From positions 1-29,532 of the forward strand of contig JBEAVE010000017.1 of NCBI GenBank assembly GCA_041161065.1: a stretch of DNA of 29,532 nt. Direction: 5' to 3'. Below the pieces are notes generated by a model. That model did not search any database, was not told the origin of the DNA, and saw nothing but the letters and a program-made list of their open reading frames with translations. The DNA is from DYRG01 sp041161065. Its GTDB lineage: Bacteria; Pseudomonadota; Gammaproteobacteria; Beggiatoales; Beggiatoaceae. Of this stretch, positions 1 through 8,660 are shown one piece after another. The position numbers were made by a program, and so were the translations under genes. How positions within the stretch are numbered: the first letter of the stretch is position 1; the number at the start of each line of letters is the position of its first letter.

Positions 1-121
1 AACCAATGAACTCGCTAGCGACGGTTCTCATTACGTCTTTGATTATGATTATTGCAAAGGCTGTGGATTATGCGCGAAAGAATGTCCTTGCGGTTTCATT
101 CAAATGACTGAAGATTGGTAA
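1..121 (+). CDS. C-terminal end of a 4Fe-4S ferredoxin-domain protein (partial)
   Basis: The window opens inside a reading frame that stops at TAA 119-121; 39 residues are visible. They hold one 4Fe-4S ligand motif, CKGCGLCAKECP, preceded by FDYDY and followed by CGFIQM and the C-terminus. A YDYCKGCG...CP motif at the very C-terminus is known from delta subunits of pyruvate/2-oxoacid:ferredoxin oxidoreductases and from GltD-like NAD(P)-binding proteins that carry a ferredoxin tail. Either would be a cytoplasmic electron-transfer role. The visible part cannot separate these options, and the second cluster usual in PorD would lie outside the window. The next gene converges on it from the minus strand. 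Confidence 0.75.
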   Translation, partial: TNELASDGSHYVFDYDYCKGCGLCAKECPCGFIQMTEDW

Positions 122-132
122 CTTTTGAAATC

Positions 133-165
133 CTCTCGTTATTCAATTTGATTTTGTAACGAGAG
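133..165. terminator. Inverted repeat between convergent genes, possible terminator
   Basis: CTCTCGTTA at 133-141 pairs perfectly with TAACGAGAG at 157-165 across a 15-nt loop. It sits between the ends of two convergent genes (121 and 179), where a shared terminator would be expected. Neither side is followed by a clean T-tract, so intrinsic termination is uncertain. Confidence 0.4.
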
Positions 166-178
166 AATCTAATTGAGG

Positions 179-436
179 TTATTTGTTGGTTTGACGCTTT
201 TCTAAACTATTAAGAACTTGGTTTTGTAATGTAAGCACTTTATCGAGTTGTCCTTTCATTTCCTCGATGAGTTTCTTTGCAGAATTAAGTTCCTTTCGCA
301 AATGCTGATTCTCCGCCGCTAATTGACGGTTTTGCTCAATTAAAACCTCACAATCTTCCTCCTCTTCTTCTTCGTTAGCGGGCGCAGAAAAAGCTATCGG
401 AGAAATCAACATTAAAACTAATAACCAATATTTCAT
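179..436 (-). CDS. Small exported acidic coiled-coil protein
   Basis: This 85-residue protein is not assigned to a named family. It starts with a Sec signal peptide (about residues 1-18: MKYW, a hydrophobic core, then FSA). A run of six Glu follows, then a long heptad-like helix (residues about 30-80) with many L, I and V at coiled-coil spacing and a charged surface. A periplasmic, oligomeric coiled coil is the simplest reading. The reading frame extends 18 codons further upstream. ATG 436 is preferred because the signal peptide begins there, AAGGTG lies just upstream, and it falls 1 nt after the hemN stop (438-440), which suggests translational coupling. It is the last gene of a gspF-hemN operon, and no functional link to haem synthesis can be shown. 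Confidence 0.6.
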   Translation of the reverse strand: MKYWLLVLMLISPIAFSAPANEEEEEEDCEVLIEQNRQLAAENQHLRKELNSAKKLIEEMKGQLDKVLTLQNQVLNSLEKRQTNK

Positions 437-437
437 A

Positions 438-1820
438 TCATAACACCTTTGAGAAACGTTGCGTGGTTGTATTTTGCAAATAACGATCAAACAACATACA
501 AATATTACGAATCATCAATTTTCCAACCGGCAATACTTCAATCATTTGCTCATCGTATTTGATTAAACCATCACGCTGTAGTTCTTCCAATTGTTTCCAC
601 GCATCAGCAAAGTATTCTACAAAACAAAGTTGATACTGTTGTTCAATAGCTGGAATCGATAAGTAGAAATGACAAATCAATTGCGTAATCACCTCTCGCC
701 GCAACACATCGTCTTCTGTTAAAGCAACTCCTCGAAAAACCGCCAATTGCTCGGCATCAATTGCGGCATAATATTCAGGAAGAAGTTTTAAGTTTTGGCT
801 ATAACTATTTCCTACCTTTCCTATCGACGTTGCTCCCAACCCAATCAAATCACAATCCGCGTGCGTTGCATACCCTTGAAAATTACGATACAACGTACGG
901 TTTCTTTGTGCAATGGCTAACTCGTCATTGGGTTTGGCGAAATGATCCATTCCTATGTACACATAACCTGACGTTGTTAAGGTTTGAATAGCGTGCTGTA
1001 AAATGCTCAGTTTCTCAGAAGGAGAAGGCAATTCTTGCTCATTAATTCTTCGCTGTGGTTTAAACAACGTGGGTAAATGCGCATAATTAAAAATTGAAAT
1101 CCGATCAGGCGAGGCTGAAATAATTTTTTCTAAGGTTCTCAGAAATGAAGCAGTGGTTTGAAAAGGCAACCCATAAATCAAATCAATACTAATCGATTTA
1201 AAACCTTCGTTTCTCGCTGCATTCATTACCGCAAAGGTTTCTGCTTCGCTTTGAATTCTATTTACGGCTTTTTGAACTTGAGGCTCAAAATCTTGCACCC
1301 CTAAACTCATGCGATTGAAACCATTTTTTCTCAATAAAGCCACCGTTTCGGCATTAGCTTCACGCGGATCGATTTCAATGGAATATTCACCAGAATCATC
1401 ATCGAGCAAATTAAAATATTCTCGAGTTTTATTCATCAACGCATTGATTTGATTGTGACTTAAAAAGGTGGGTGTGCCGCCGCCCCAATGTAATTGATTT
1501 ATAGGTCTTTTTTTATCAAACAGTGCGCCTTGTAATTCAATTTCACGAAACAAGCGTTGTAAATAAGGTGGACTTAAATTACGATCTTTTGTAACCACTT
1601 TATTACACGCGCAATAATAACAAACCGTATCACAAAAGGGGATATGAAAATATAAAGAAAGCGGTTTGTGAGTTTCATTACTTTTTAACGCATAATCTCG
1701 GTAAGTTTCTTTATTAAAACCGTCGTGAAATTGCACAGCGGTTGGATAAGAAGTATAACGAGGACCTGATTTATCATAACGTTTAATGAGATCGCTATCA
1801 AAAATAATTGTTTGTTCCAT
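438..1820 (-). CDS. hemN: Oxygen-independent coproporphyrinogen III oxidase HemN
   Basis: This radical SAM enzyme decarboxylates coproporphyrinogen III to protoporphyrinogen IX without oxygen, in cytoplasmic haem biosynthesis. The 460-residue length matches true HemN. The protein starts with the HemN N-terminal segment (YDKSGPRYTSYPTA). Around residues 58-69 it has HIPFCDTVCYYCAC, the CX3CX2CXC signature in which three Cys bind the 4Fe-4S cluster and the fourth Cys separates HemN from HemW-like relatives. GGGTPTFL, the SAM-binding Gly motif, follows at about residue 113, and the C-terminal HemN domain is complete. It starts 4 nt after the stop of gspF, so the two are likely co-transcribed. 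It implies haem synthesis under low oxygen. No regulator site was recognised. Confidence 0.95.
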   Translation of the reverse strand: MEQTIIFDSDLIKRYDKSGPRYTSYPTAVQFHDGFNKETYRDYALKSNETHKPLSLYFHIPFCDTVCYYCACNKVVTKDRNLSPPYLQRLFREIELQGALFDKKRPINQLHWGGGTPTFLSHNQINALMNKTREYFNLLDDDSGEYSIEIDPREANAETVALLRKNGFNRMSLGVQDFEPQVQKAVNRIQSEAETFAVMNAARNEGFKSISIDLIYGLPFQTTASFLRTLEKIISASPDRISIFNYAHLPTLFKPQRRINEQELPSPSEKLSILQHAIQTLTTSGYVYIGMDHFAKPNDELAIAQRNRTLYRNFQGYATHADCDLIGLGATSIGKVGNSYSQNLKLLPEYYAAIDAEQLAVFRGVALTEDDVLRREVITQLICHFYLSIPAIEQQYQLCFVEYFADAWKQLEELQRDGLIKYDEQMIEVLPVGKLMIRNICMLFDRYLQNTTTQRFSKVL

Positions 1821-1824
1821 AAAA

Positions 1825-3033
1825 TTATTTCACCAGTTGGTTTAATTCAAAGATTGGCATTAATACGGCTAAAACGATAGTTAGCACAATGCCACCCATT
1901 ACTAAAATTAAAATGGGTTCAAATAAACCCACCAATACATTGACGCGCGTTTCTACCTCTCTTTCTTGATTGATGGCGGCGCGTTCTAACATTTCTGCTA
2001 AATTACCGCCGGCTTCACCTGATGCAATCAAATGTAAGATTAAAGGAGGGAACAACTTGCTGCGCGTTAAGGCTTGATATAAACTTTCTCCTTCGCGGAC
2101 TTTTTCTCCCGCATTTGAAACCGCTTGTCGCATAGGAAGATTAGTCATTACTTGCGCCGTTATTTTGAGTGCATCTAATACGGGAACGCCGCCGGCTGTT
2201 AAAATACTTAATGTTCGCGTAAAACGCGCCGCATTCAAATGTTGTTCTAAATGTCCAATAATGGGTAGTTTTAACAAAAAACGATGCCAGCGATATTTGA
2301 ATATTTCTTTTTTCATTAGCCCCATTATAACAAAAAACAGAGCCATGAGTGTAATAAAAAGAGATAGCCCATTTTCTTTCAAAAAATCGCTAAGTTGAAT
2401 GAGAATTTTGGTGAGAATCGGTAATTGTTGTTTTTGATGAATAAAAACTTGGATAACTTGAGGAACGACGTAGGTTAATAAGCCAATTATAACGGATAAT
2501 GCAACCACTGTTAAAAGCAACGGATAAAACAACGCCATTAAAGTTTTTTGACGAAGTTGCTGCCGAGTTTCTACATAATCCGCCAAACGTTCTAATACGG
2601 TATCCAAATGCCCCGATTGCTCACCCGCTGCCACCGTTGCTCGATAAAATTCGGGAAAAACGTGCGGAAAATCCATTAAACTCGCCGCCAAACTATGTCC
2701 TTCGGTGATGCGCGCCCGCACTGCCAATAATAATCCTTTAATATGAGGAGGTTGCGCTTGATCTGCCATGGCTTGCAGCGCGCTTTCGACCGCCAAACCG
2801 GCGCGGCTTAAGGTGGCTAATTGTCGGGTAATTAAAGCTAAGTCGGTGGTTTTTAAGGAAAAATGGCGAGAACGGCGATTTCGGGAAAGCGGGCGCAACA
2901 CCGCATCGACACGCAAGGGAATTAAGCCTTGATCGCGCAATTTTTGGCGGATTTGGCGGGCGGTGTCGCCTTCTAAAACGCCTTTTTTCGTGTTACCTTG
3001 CGCGTCGAGCGCGGCGAATTCAAATGCAGGCAT
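1825..3033 (-). CDS. gspF: Type II secretion inner-membrane platform protein GspF
   Basis: This polytopic inner-membrane platform protein of the type II secretion system contacts the GspE ATPase and drives pseudopilus assembly. The 402-residue length is typical. The N-terminus (MPAFEFAALDAQG, then KKGVLEGD and LIPLRV) is the GspF-type cytoplasmic start. Two T2SF repeats follow (about 70-195 and 275-395), each with the conserved motif of Gly/Glu-rich helices (AAGEQSGHLD and ASGEAGGNLAEML). Three membrane segments lie near 165-195, 222-240 and 372-396. PilC of type IV pili is a paralogue, but the N-terminal motif favours GspF. No other gsp gene is visible. The next gene downstream is hemN, so this is a detached gspF or the edge of a split cluster. 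Confidence 0.9.
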   Translation of the reverse strand: MPAFEFAALDAQGNTKKGVLEGDTARQIRQKLRDQGLIPLRVDAVLRPLSRNRRSRHFSLKTTDLALITRQLATLSRAGLAVESALQAMADQAQPPHIKGLLLAVRARITEGHSLAASLMDFPHVFPEFYRATVAAGEQSGHLDTVLERLADYVETRQQLRQKTLMALFYPLLLTVVALSVIIGLLTYVVPQVIQVFIHQKQQLPILTKILIQLSDFLKENGLSLFITLMALFFVIMGLMKKEIFKYRWHRFLLKLPIIGHLEQHLNAARFTRTLSILTAGGVPVLDALKITAQVMTNLPMRQAVSNAGEKVREGESLYQALTRSKLFPPLILHLIASGEAGGNLAEMLERAAINQEREVETRVNVLVGLFEPILILVMGGIVLTIVLAVLMPIFELNQLVK

Positions 3034-3191
3034 CTTTCAACTTATTTTAAGCAACTTCATCGTGAGTTTAGAACCAAAACTTCTAATTAGCAAATGAATT
3101 AGACATTAAATGCAGTGTTTCTCAAAATCATTATAGCGTCAAAATAAAACATTTGCTCATTAAATTATTTGAAATTCTCTAACTGCTTGTT

Positions 3192-3719
3192 TTAACAACC
3201 GCAAAGGTGAGAGATTTGAATCAGTGCCGAAGTATCAAATCCCAGTTGTTTTGCTTTTTCTACCAGCATTTGATAGGTTATATCAGAAAGAACTGGATCG
3301 CGCGCTAAAATCCATAAATAATCAAAAGAATCACTGGTTACTAATGCGTATTGGTAATCTTTTTTGTCGAGTTCGAGGATTTTATAACCCGCGTAAAAAG
3401 GATAGAAAAAAGTTACTTCCAAATGCCCAACCGAAGGTTTGTCGACAAATCGAGCAGTTCGTTTCGCAACTTGGCGCGTATTGGTGTTTGGATTAAACCC
3501 CCGATTGATTACTTCAACCTGTCCATCATCAAGCATTTTGTAATAGGCAGTTACACCTATTAAATCCCGTTCAAAACGATTGTCGATTCTCGCTAGTTCA
3601 TACCATTTTCCGAGATATTTATTCACATCAAAATCATCGACAACGGCGAGTTCTTTAGTGGATTTTCCACAGCCGCTTAAAATTAAAATAATCACACTTA
3701 AACTTAGTAATTTGTTCAT
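3192..3719 (-). CDS. blc: Blc-type outer-membrane lipocalin (lipoprotein)
   Basis: The protein has 175 residues with a lipoprotein signal (hydrophobic stretch ending LILSGC, Cys about residue 17 as the lipidation site). The following Gly-Lys does not give the Asp+2 inner-membrane retention signal, so outer-membrane sorting is likely. The mature part has lipocalin motifs: YLGKWYELARIDNRFERDL (the GxWY motif), VINRGFN, LEVTFFYPF and YLWILARDP. Bacterial lipocalins of this type bind lysophospholipids and fatty acids and help in envelope maintenance. A good ribosome site (GAGGAG) precedes the ATG. The C-terminus ends in an unusual Cys-Gly-Cys. It lies 18 nt downstream of an outer-membrane protein gene in the same direction, so the pair probably forms an envelope operon. 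Confidence 0.9.
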   Translation of the reverse strand: MNKLLSLSVIILILSGCGKSTKELAVVDDFDVNKYLGKWYELARIDNRFERDLIGVTAYYKMLDDGQVEVINRGFNPNTNTRQVAKRTARFVDKPSVGHLEVTFFYPFYAGYKILELDKKDYQYALVTSDSFDYLWILARDPVLSDITYQMLVEKAKQLGFDTSALIQISHLCGC

Positions 3720-3737
3720 GTTTTTTCTCCTCGTTTC

Positions 3738-4385
3738 TTAAAAATGATATTGGATATTGGCGTGAAGTGATAAAATATTTTCATTAACGCTAAAAGGTAG
3801 AATATTGAAATGTTGATAGTAATATTCGTGGTGCACTAAAGAAAGCCCATAACTTAAAGCATTAGAAATCTTATTGTGCCACGCCACACTTAAACTTGTT
3901 CCTCGCGCATTTCCACTGTAAGCGTAAAGGTTGTTATCGCGATAATTTGCACTCAAATCGGCGTATGCGGCACTGAAGGAAAAAACGCCGATGTTGGTGG
4001 GTAATCCTGCGCCTGCGCCTAAAAACAGACCTTTTGCGCGCAATTCGGGGGTGTCAAGTTTTGTAACGCCTTGTTTATAGCCGATAAATAAACTAATATT
4101 ATCGCCCGCGCCATAACCTATTGATAGGGCGGTATCGGCGCGATTAAAGTTTCCGTCTGACGAGAGGGTGCGCACATCGCGTTCGGCGGTGAGGCTGCCG
4201 TAAAAACGCCCTGACACCGCTGTCAAACCCAATCCTGCGGATAAGACCGTCCCTTTGACGTTGGTTGTGCCGGCGAAATAATTTAAGCTGCGATAACCGC
4301 TCAGAAATTCCGAACGCCATTGGACGGTTTCTGCCCCGCCCGCCGCGCTCCACAACAAAAGCAAACCCACTATTAACCTTGTCAT
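3738..4385 (-). CDS. Small outer-membrane beta-barrel protein, function unknown
   Basis: The 215-residue protein has a signal peptide (about 1-18, ending AAGGA before ETVQW). The mature part consists of alternating hydrophobic/polar strands rich in Gly, Tyr and Ser (for example YGAGDNISLFIGYKQG and GTSLSVAWHN). It ends in Tyr-His-Phe, and a terminal aromatic residue is the usual BAM-recognition feature of outer-membrane barrels. About eight strands fit the length. I do not recognise a named family; OmpA-membrane-domain or porin-like families are possible. AAAGGA lies 9 nt upstream of the ATG. It is the first gene of a pair with the lipocalin and is divergent from the signalling operon at 4485. 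Confidence 0.65.
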   Translation of the reverse strand: MTRLIVGLLLLWSAAGGAETVQWRSEFLSGYRSLNYFAGTTNVKGTVLSAGLGLTAVSGRFYGSLTAERDVRTLSSDGNFNRADTALSIGYGAGDNISLFIGYKQGVTKLDTPELRAKGLFLGAGAGLPTNIGVFSFSAAYADLSANYRDNNLYAYSGNARGTSLSVAWHNKISNALSYGLSLVHHEYYYQHFNILPFSVNENILSLHANIQYHF

Positions 4386-4437
4386 CGTAAAGTCCTTTGA
4401 TTTATTTTAAGCGGTCATTTTAGAGTAGGCGCAAGAT

Positions 4438-4466
4438 TTGTTACACTGTTAAACTCATTTTATCTT
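4438..4466 (+). promoter_or_regulatory. Candidate sigma-70 promoter of the signalling operon
   Basis: TTGTTA at 4438-4443 and TATCTT at 4461-4466 are separated by exactly 17 nt. They lie just upstream of the receiver-kinase gene whose ATG is at 4485. The predicted transcript would have only a 10-15 nt leader, and no Shine-Dalgarno sequence is seen before that ATG. Confidence 0.45.
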
Positions 4467-4484
4467 TACAACAAACGATTTTCT

Positions 4485-5624
4485 ATGGACACCAAAGAAT
4501 TTGCCAAAGGGACATTATTGATTGTCGATGATGTGCCTAACAATCTCAAAATGTTATTCACTTATTTGCGGGATCGGGATTTCAAAATTCGCGTCGCGCA
4601 AGATGGCGAAGAGGCTCTCGAACAAATTTCTTACGCCAAACCCGATTTGATTTTATTAGACGTGATGATGCCAAAAGTTGATGGTTTTGAAGTGTGTCGG
4701 CGGCTAAAAGCTAATCCCGAAACCGCTGATATTCCAGTGATTTTTATGACAGCACTCACCGATACGGTCGATAAAATACAAGGATTTGAAATCGGCGCGG
4801 TCGATTATTTGACCAAACCCGTTCAACAAGAAGAAGTGTTGGCTCGAATTAGCGCACATCTAACCTTGAGCAAAATGAAGAAACTCTTAGAACAACAAAT
4901 CCAAATGCGCGAACAAGATAACCAAGCCTTAGAACAACGCAATCGGGATTTGGAAGCCTATGCAAAAATCGTTGCGCGAGATTTGAAAAAACCCCTCATT
5001 CGTTTGTCAGGTTTAACTAAAATTTTGCTCAAAGATTTAAGTGCTGAAACAGAAAATTCTGACCATTTAAAATTTGTTCACGAAATCGAACAAGCACGTC
5101 GAGATATGGTCGGAACAATTGACGATTTATTGCTATTGGCAGAAGTTCGATCTCAAGGCGGTACAATGGACGAATTAGATATGAGTGAAATCGTTCAACG
5201 GGTCAAAGTACGGTTGTTATATTTGATCGATAAATATCAAGGAAAATTACAATTCCCAGAGAAATGGCATAAGGTTTGGGGATTTGCCCCTTGGGTTGAG
5301 AAAATTTGGGAGAATTTCTTTATTAATGCCCTGAAAAATGGTGGTCGCCCGCCGCGTTTAGAATTAGGATCGACTTCCGATGGCAATGGATTTGTAAAGT
5401 TTTGGGTGAAAGATAATGGACCTGCATTAAATGCAGAGCAACGGCGCGTAATGTTTAGTGCATTAGATAGTATTGATCAAGCGCAAGAAGGGTTAGGTAT
5501 GTCGATAGTGCAACGGATTGTTGAACAATATGGTGGTCATGCCGGCGTAGAAAGCGAGGGAGCGATTGGAAATACCTTTTATTTTGTGCTTCCTGAGGTA
5601 TTAGATGCCGAACATAAATTATAG
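4485..5624 (+). CDS. Response regulator fused to a degenerate histidine-kinase module
   Basis: The 379-residue cytoplasmic protein has three parts. Residues 10-125 are a complete receiver with Asp15/Asp16, phospho-acceptor Asp59 in LILLDVMMP and Lys111. Residues 130-160 are a charged coiled coil. Residues 158-375 are a DHp plus HATPase module. In the DHp H-box the text reads KIVARDLKKPL, where active kinases have a histidine (AHDLKNPL), so position 165 is Arg (codon CGA). The ATPase part keeps an N-box-like INALKNGG and a GLGMSIV G2 box, but the G1 box reads DNGPA rather than DxGxG. The receiver is therefore intact while autophosphorylation looks lost. It could act as a phosphate-sensing scaffold or allosteric partner of the kinase encoded next. 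The receiver is close to that of the HD-GYP protein at 8661, suggesting duplication. Confidence 0.85.
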   Translation: MDTKEFAKGTLLIVDDVPNNLKMLFTYLRDRDFKIRVAQDGEEALEQISYAKPDLILLDVMMPKVDGFEVCRRLKANPETADIPVIFMTALTDTVDKIQGFEIGAVDYLTKPVQQEEVLARISAHLTLSKMKKLLEQQIQMREQDNQALEQRNRDLEAYAKIVARDLKKPLIRLSGLTKILLKDLSAETENSDHLKFVHEIEQARRDMVGTIDDLLLLAEVRSQGGTMDELDMSEIVQRVKVRLLYLIDKYQGKLQFPEKWHKVWGFAPWVEKIWENFFINALKNGGRPPRLELGSTSDGNGFVKFWVKDNGPALNAEQRRVMFSALDSIDQAQEGLGMSIVQRIVEQYGGHAGVESEGAIGNTFYFVLPEVLDAEHKL

Positions 5625-5632
5625 AGAATTAA

Positions 5633-5638
5633 AAGGAG
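5633..5638 (+). promoter_or_regulatory. Ribosome binding site that supports a TTG start
   Basis: AAGGAG lies 6 nt before TTG 5645, the start of the large sensor kinase. No ATG in this frame lies near the membrane-domain start, so the site supports the rare TTG initiation codon. Confidence 0.65.
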
Positions 5639-5644
5639 TTTTTT

Positions 5645-8600
5645 TTGTTAATTAAGAACAATTTTTTGCTTTTTCGCCAATTATTAACAACCGCGAGTTT
5701 TTTAGCGATTGTGGCGGGTTTGTCGAGTTATTTGTTTCCTCAGTTTTTATGGGAGAACAATAATTTGCATTCGGGCATGGAAATGATCATTGCATTATCG
5801 GCATTAACTTTAGCAACCTTTATGATTGCACGTTATTACATCGATCATTTATTGACGCGCGAATTGCTTCCGGTTGCGTTGGGGGTTTTTGGCATGGGAT
5901 TGTTGGGCGCGGCGCACGCGGTTGTGAATGTGAACGGGCAGTTTCAGCATTTTTTACACGCCAGCGCGGCATTATGTGGTGGATTGGGGTTTGTCGGGGC
6001 GTGGTTTAGTCGCCAACAAATAACCTTCGAAGAGCGCATTTTAGGGGGGTTATTAATCATCATTCCGCTGTTGGGAATTGTCGTTTTAATGCTGCCATTT
6101 GAGTGGATTAAGCTGATTAATCCGCCGATTACGACATTTTTTTCGGCGATGAGTTCGTTGGGTTTTTTGGTGGGCGCGGGGTATTTTTTTCGCCAAAGCT
6201 ATCTTGACAGCGGGCATTTTCTGCTTGGGCACTACGCGCTGTTGATGGGGGTGGCGGGGTTGTTTTTGAGTTTCACGCCTGACGACGAATTGAGCGGTTG
6301 GATATGGCATGGGGTGCGGGTTTTGGGGGCGGGTTTTGGTCCTATTTACGTTTATCAATGGGTTCGCCAACTGGATCAAACCAGTGAACGCTATCGACAA
6401 CGTTTGCATTTGGTTGATGAATTAGTGCCGGTGGGTTTGTTTTATTTGAATGCGCAAGGAGAATGTCAATACGCCAATACAAAATATTTAGAAATCAGTG
6501 GATTAAGCAATGTTGAAGGACGAAATTGGTTAAATTCTGTTTATATTGAAGATCAAGCAACGGTGGTAGCAAATTGGGCGGCTTGCATTAGAGAACGTCA
6601 AGCGGGGGCATTTGAATATCGGCTTCAAAACACCCGTCAAAGCGTAATTTGGGTGTTATCTCAAATCTTGCCAGAAACCAATTCACGCGGCGATATTATT
6701 GGGTTTGTCGGTTCTTGCACAGACATTACAACGTCTAAACAAACAGAACAAGAATTAGAACGGCGCGTCGCCGAAAGAACTCGAGCATTAAGAGAAAGCG
6801 AAGAACGCTTTGCTGGGATTTTACAAACCGCCCGCGATGCCATCATTGCTGTCGATGACAAACAACGCATCGTATTATTTAATCAAGCCGCAGAACAAAT
6901 CTTCGGTTTTAATGTTGAGGAAATTTTGGGAGAACCGTTAGATAAACTCATGCCCGAACGTTATATAGAAACCCATCATGATCATATTTCTGCATTCGCC
7001 CAATCTCCAACCCGTTTAAGTGAGAACATGAACGAACGGCGTAAAATATTTGGACGACGTAAAAACGGAGAGGAATTCCCCGCCGAAGGGACTATTTCTA
7101 AATTACGTTTGCGGGGTAAATTACTCTTTACCGTTATTTTACGCGATATGTCTGTTTTTTACGCCATTGAAATGGCTCGAATTGAAAACTATAAACGCTA
7201 TCGGGGATTATTTGAAAATGCACCCATCGCGTTAATTGAAGATGATTTCTCCAACGTTAAAAACTATTTAGATGATCTTAAAGAAACTTATCCTACTCAA
7301 TATCGACAAAAATTTAAAGAAAATACGACGACTTTAGCCGGATATTTAACCCAACTAAAAATTATCGATGTCAATCAAACCGCATTACAACTGTTTGAAG
7401 CCGACAGCAAAGAATTATTGCACCATTTGTTATCCACTTTGTTTATCGAAGAAACCTTTGAAACCTTTTGCAAAATTTTACTCGCCTTAGAATTGGGAGA
7501 AAACCAAGTCACCACTGAAACAGCCATTCAAACGTTGAAAGGTCACAAACGTTATTGCGTTGTAAAAGTTTCTCTCATGTCTGGTTATGAAAAAGATTGG
7601 TCACAAACAATTGTTTCTTTCCTAGATATTACCGAAAGAAGGCTGGCAGAACTAAATTTAGTCGAAGCAAAGTCCCGAGCAGAAGCCGCGAATCAAGCAA
7701 AAAGTGAGTTTTTAGCAAATGTTAGCCATGAAGTTCGTACACCCTTAAATAGTATTTTAGGTTTTGCTCAAATTTTAGAACGTGATCCAGATTTAAATCC
7801 TGTTCAACAAGAACGAATTAAAACCATTTTAACGTCTGGCGATCATTTGCTTACTTTAGTGAATGATATTATTGAAATGGCAAAACTAGAAGCGCGTCAT
7901 ACTAAGCTCCATATTAGAATGTTTCATCTCGCTAGTTTTCTCAAAAATTTATTGGAAATGTTCACGCTACAAACCCAACACGCGGGGTTGCGTTTTGTTT
8001 ATAAATTACCGCCCATATTACCTAATTTTGTTCACGCCGATGAAACCCGATTACGTCAAGTTCTTATCAATTTAATGGGTAATGCGGTAAAATTTACACC
8101 GCGTGGTGGACAAGTGAGTTTCAAAATAGAAATGATTGAAACAAAAACCCGTTTTATTGTTGAAAATACAGGCAGTGGCATTGAACCCGATTTACAACTG
8201 ATTATATTTCAACCGTTCAATAAAGGAAATCACCGTTTGAAACCCGGAAATGGGCTGGGTTTAACGATTAGTCAGCGATTTCTACAAATGATGAATAGTA
8301 CATTACATTTAGAAAGCCAACTCGGTGTAGGTAGTCGTTTCTGGTTTGATTTAGAATTGGTAGAAGAAAAGTCTCTCAATAAAGGGACTGAACAACGTAT
8401 TGAACTGCCTATAGATGTCACCATTGAAGCACCTATTTCAACAGTGGAGGAAATCGTCATACCTACAAAAGAAACATTGAATTTATTAAAAGAAATTGTC
8501 CGCTCAGGAGATATTGGTGGATTAGAAGAACAACTAGCAACTTTAGAAAAGAATCCGTTGTATGTAAAATTTGCAGAAAAACTAAAAGAACTCGCTGAAC

Positions 8601-8659
8601 AATTTCAACTTCAACAACTTCGTGATTTGCTTAACGATTACTCAAAAATGGACAAATAA
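5645..8659 (+). CDS. MASE3-like membrane, multi-PAS sensor histidine kinase
   Basis: The 1004-residue protein starts at TTG behind AAGGAG. Residues 1-235 hold about seven to eight membrane helices with His/Glu-containing segments resembling a MASE3-type sensor. Residues about 250-365 are a first PAS domain, and about 380-505 a second (PAS_9 style, ending FTVILRDMS). About 515-665 is a divergent PAS-like domain ending FLDITERR. HisKA follows with phospho-acceptor His695 in NVSHEVRTPLN. HATPase (about 795-890) has the N-box NLMGNAVKFTPRGG, the G1 motif ENTGSGIEP and the G2 motif GNGLGLTIS. A helical tail (about 935-1000) follows instead of a receiver. It would phosphorylate separate receivers, and the flanking genes encode two. 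It overlaps neither neighbour and is 1 nt from the HD-GYP gene. The ligand is unknown. Confidence 0.88.
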   Translation: MLIKNNFLLFRQLLTTASFLAIVAGLSSYLFPQFLWENNNLHSGMEMIIALSALTLATFMIARYYIDHLLTRELLPVALGVFGMGLLGAAHAVVNVNGQFQHFLHASAALCGGLGFVGAWFSRQQITFEERILGGLLIIIPLLGIVVLMLPFEWIKLINPPITTFFSAMSSLGFLVGAGYFFRQSYLDSGHFLLGHYALLMGVAGLFLSFTPDDELSGWIWHGVRVLGAGFGPIYVYQWVRQLDQTSERYRQRLHLVDELVPVGLFYLNAQGECQYANTKYLEISGLSNVEGRNWLNSVYIEDQATVVANWAACIRERQAGAFEYRLQNTRQSVIWVLSQILPETNSRGDIIGFVGSCTDITTSKQTEQELERRVAERTRALRESEERFAGILQTARDAIIAVDDKQRIVLFNQAAEQIFGFNVEEILGEPLDKLMPERYIETHHDHISAFAQSPTRLSENMNERRKIFGRRKNGEEFPAEGTISKLRLRGKLLFTVILRDMSVFYAIEMARIENYKRYRGLFENAPIALIEDDFSNVKNYLDDLKETYPTQYRQKFKENTTTLAGYLTQLKIIDVNQTALQLFEADSKELLHHLLSTLFIEETFETFCKILLALELGENQVTTETAIQTLKGHKRYCVVKVSLMSGYEKDWSQTIVSFLDITERRLAELNLVEAKSRAEAANQAKSEFLANVSHEVRTPLNSILGFAQILERDPDLNPVQQERIKTILTSGDHLLTLVNDIIEMAKLEARHTKLHIRMFHLASFLKNLLEMFTLQTQHAGLRFVYKLPPILPNFVHADETRLRQVLINLMGNAVKFTPRGGQVSFKIEMIETKTRFIVENTGSGIEPDLQLIIFQPFNKGNHRLKPGNGLGLTISQRFLQMMNSTLHLESQLGVGSRFWFDLELVEEKSLNKGTEQRIELPIDVTIEAPISTVEEIVIPTKETLNLLKEIVRSGDIGGLEEQLATLEKNPLYVKFAEKLKELAEQFQLQQLRDLLNDYSKMDK

Positions 8660-8660
8660 C

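Noticed and set aside
3034..3191. Small gene or RNA between gspF and the lipocalin gene
   Set aside because: Only weak imperfect inverted repeats (AGCAAATG and CATTTGCT) are visible; there is no credible reading frame or T-tract hairpin.
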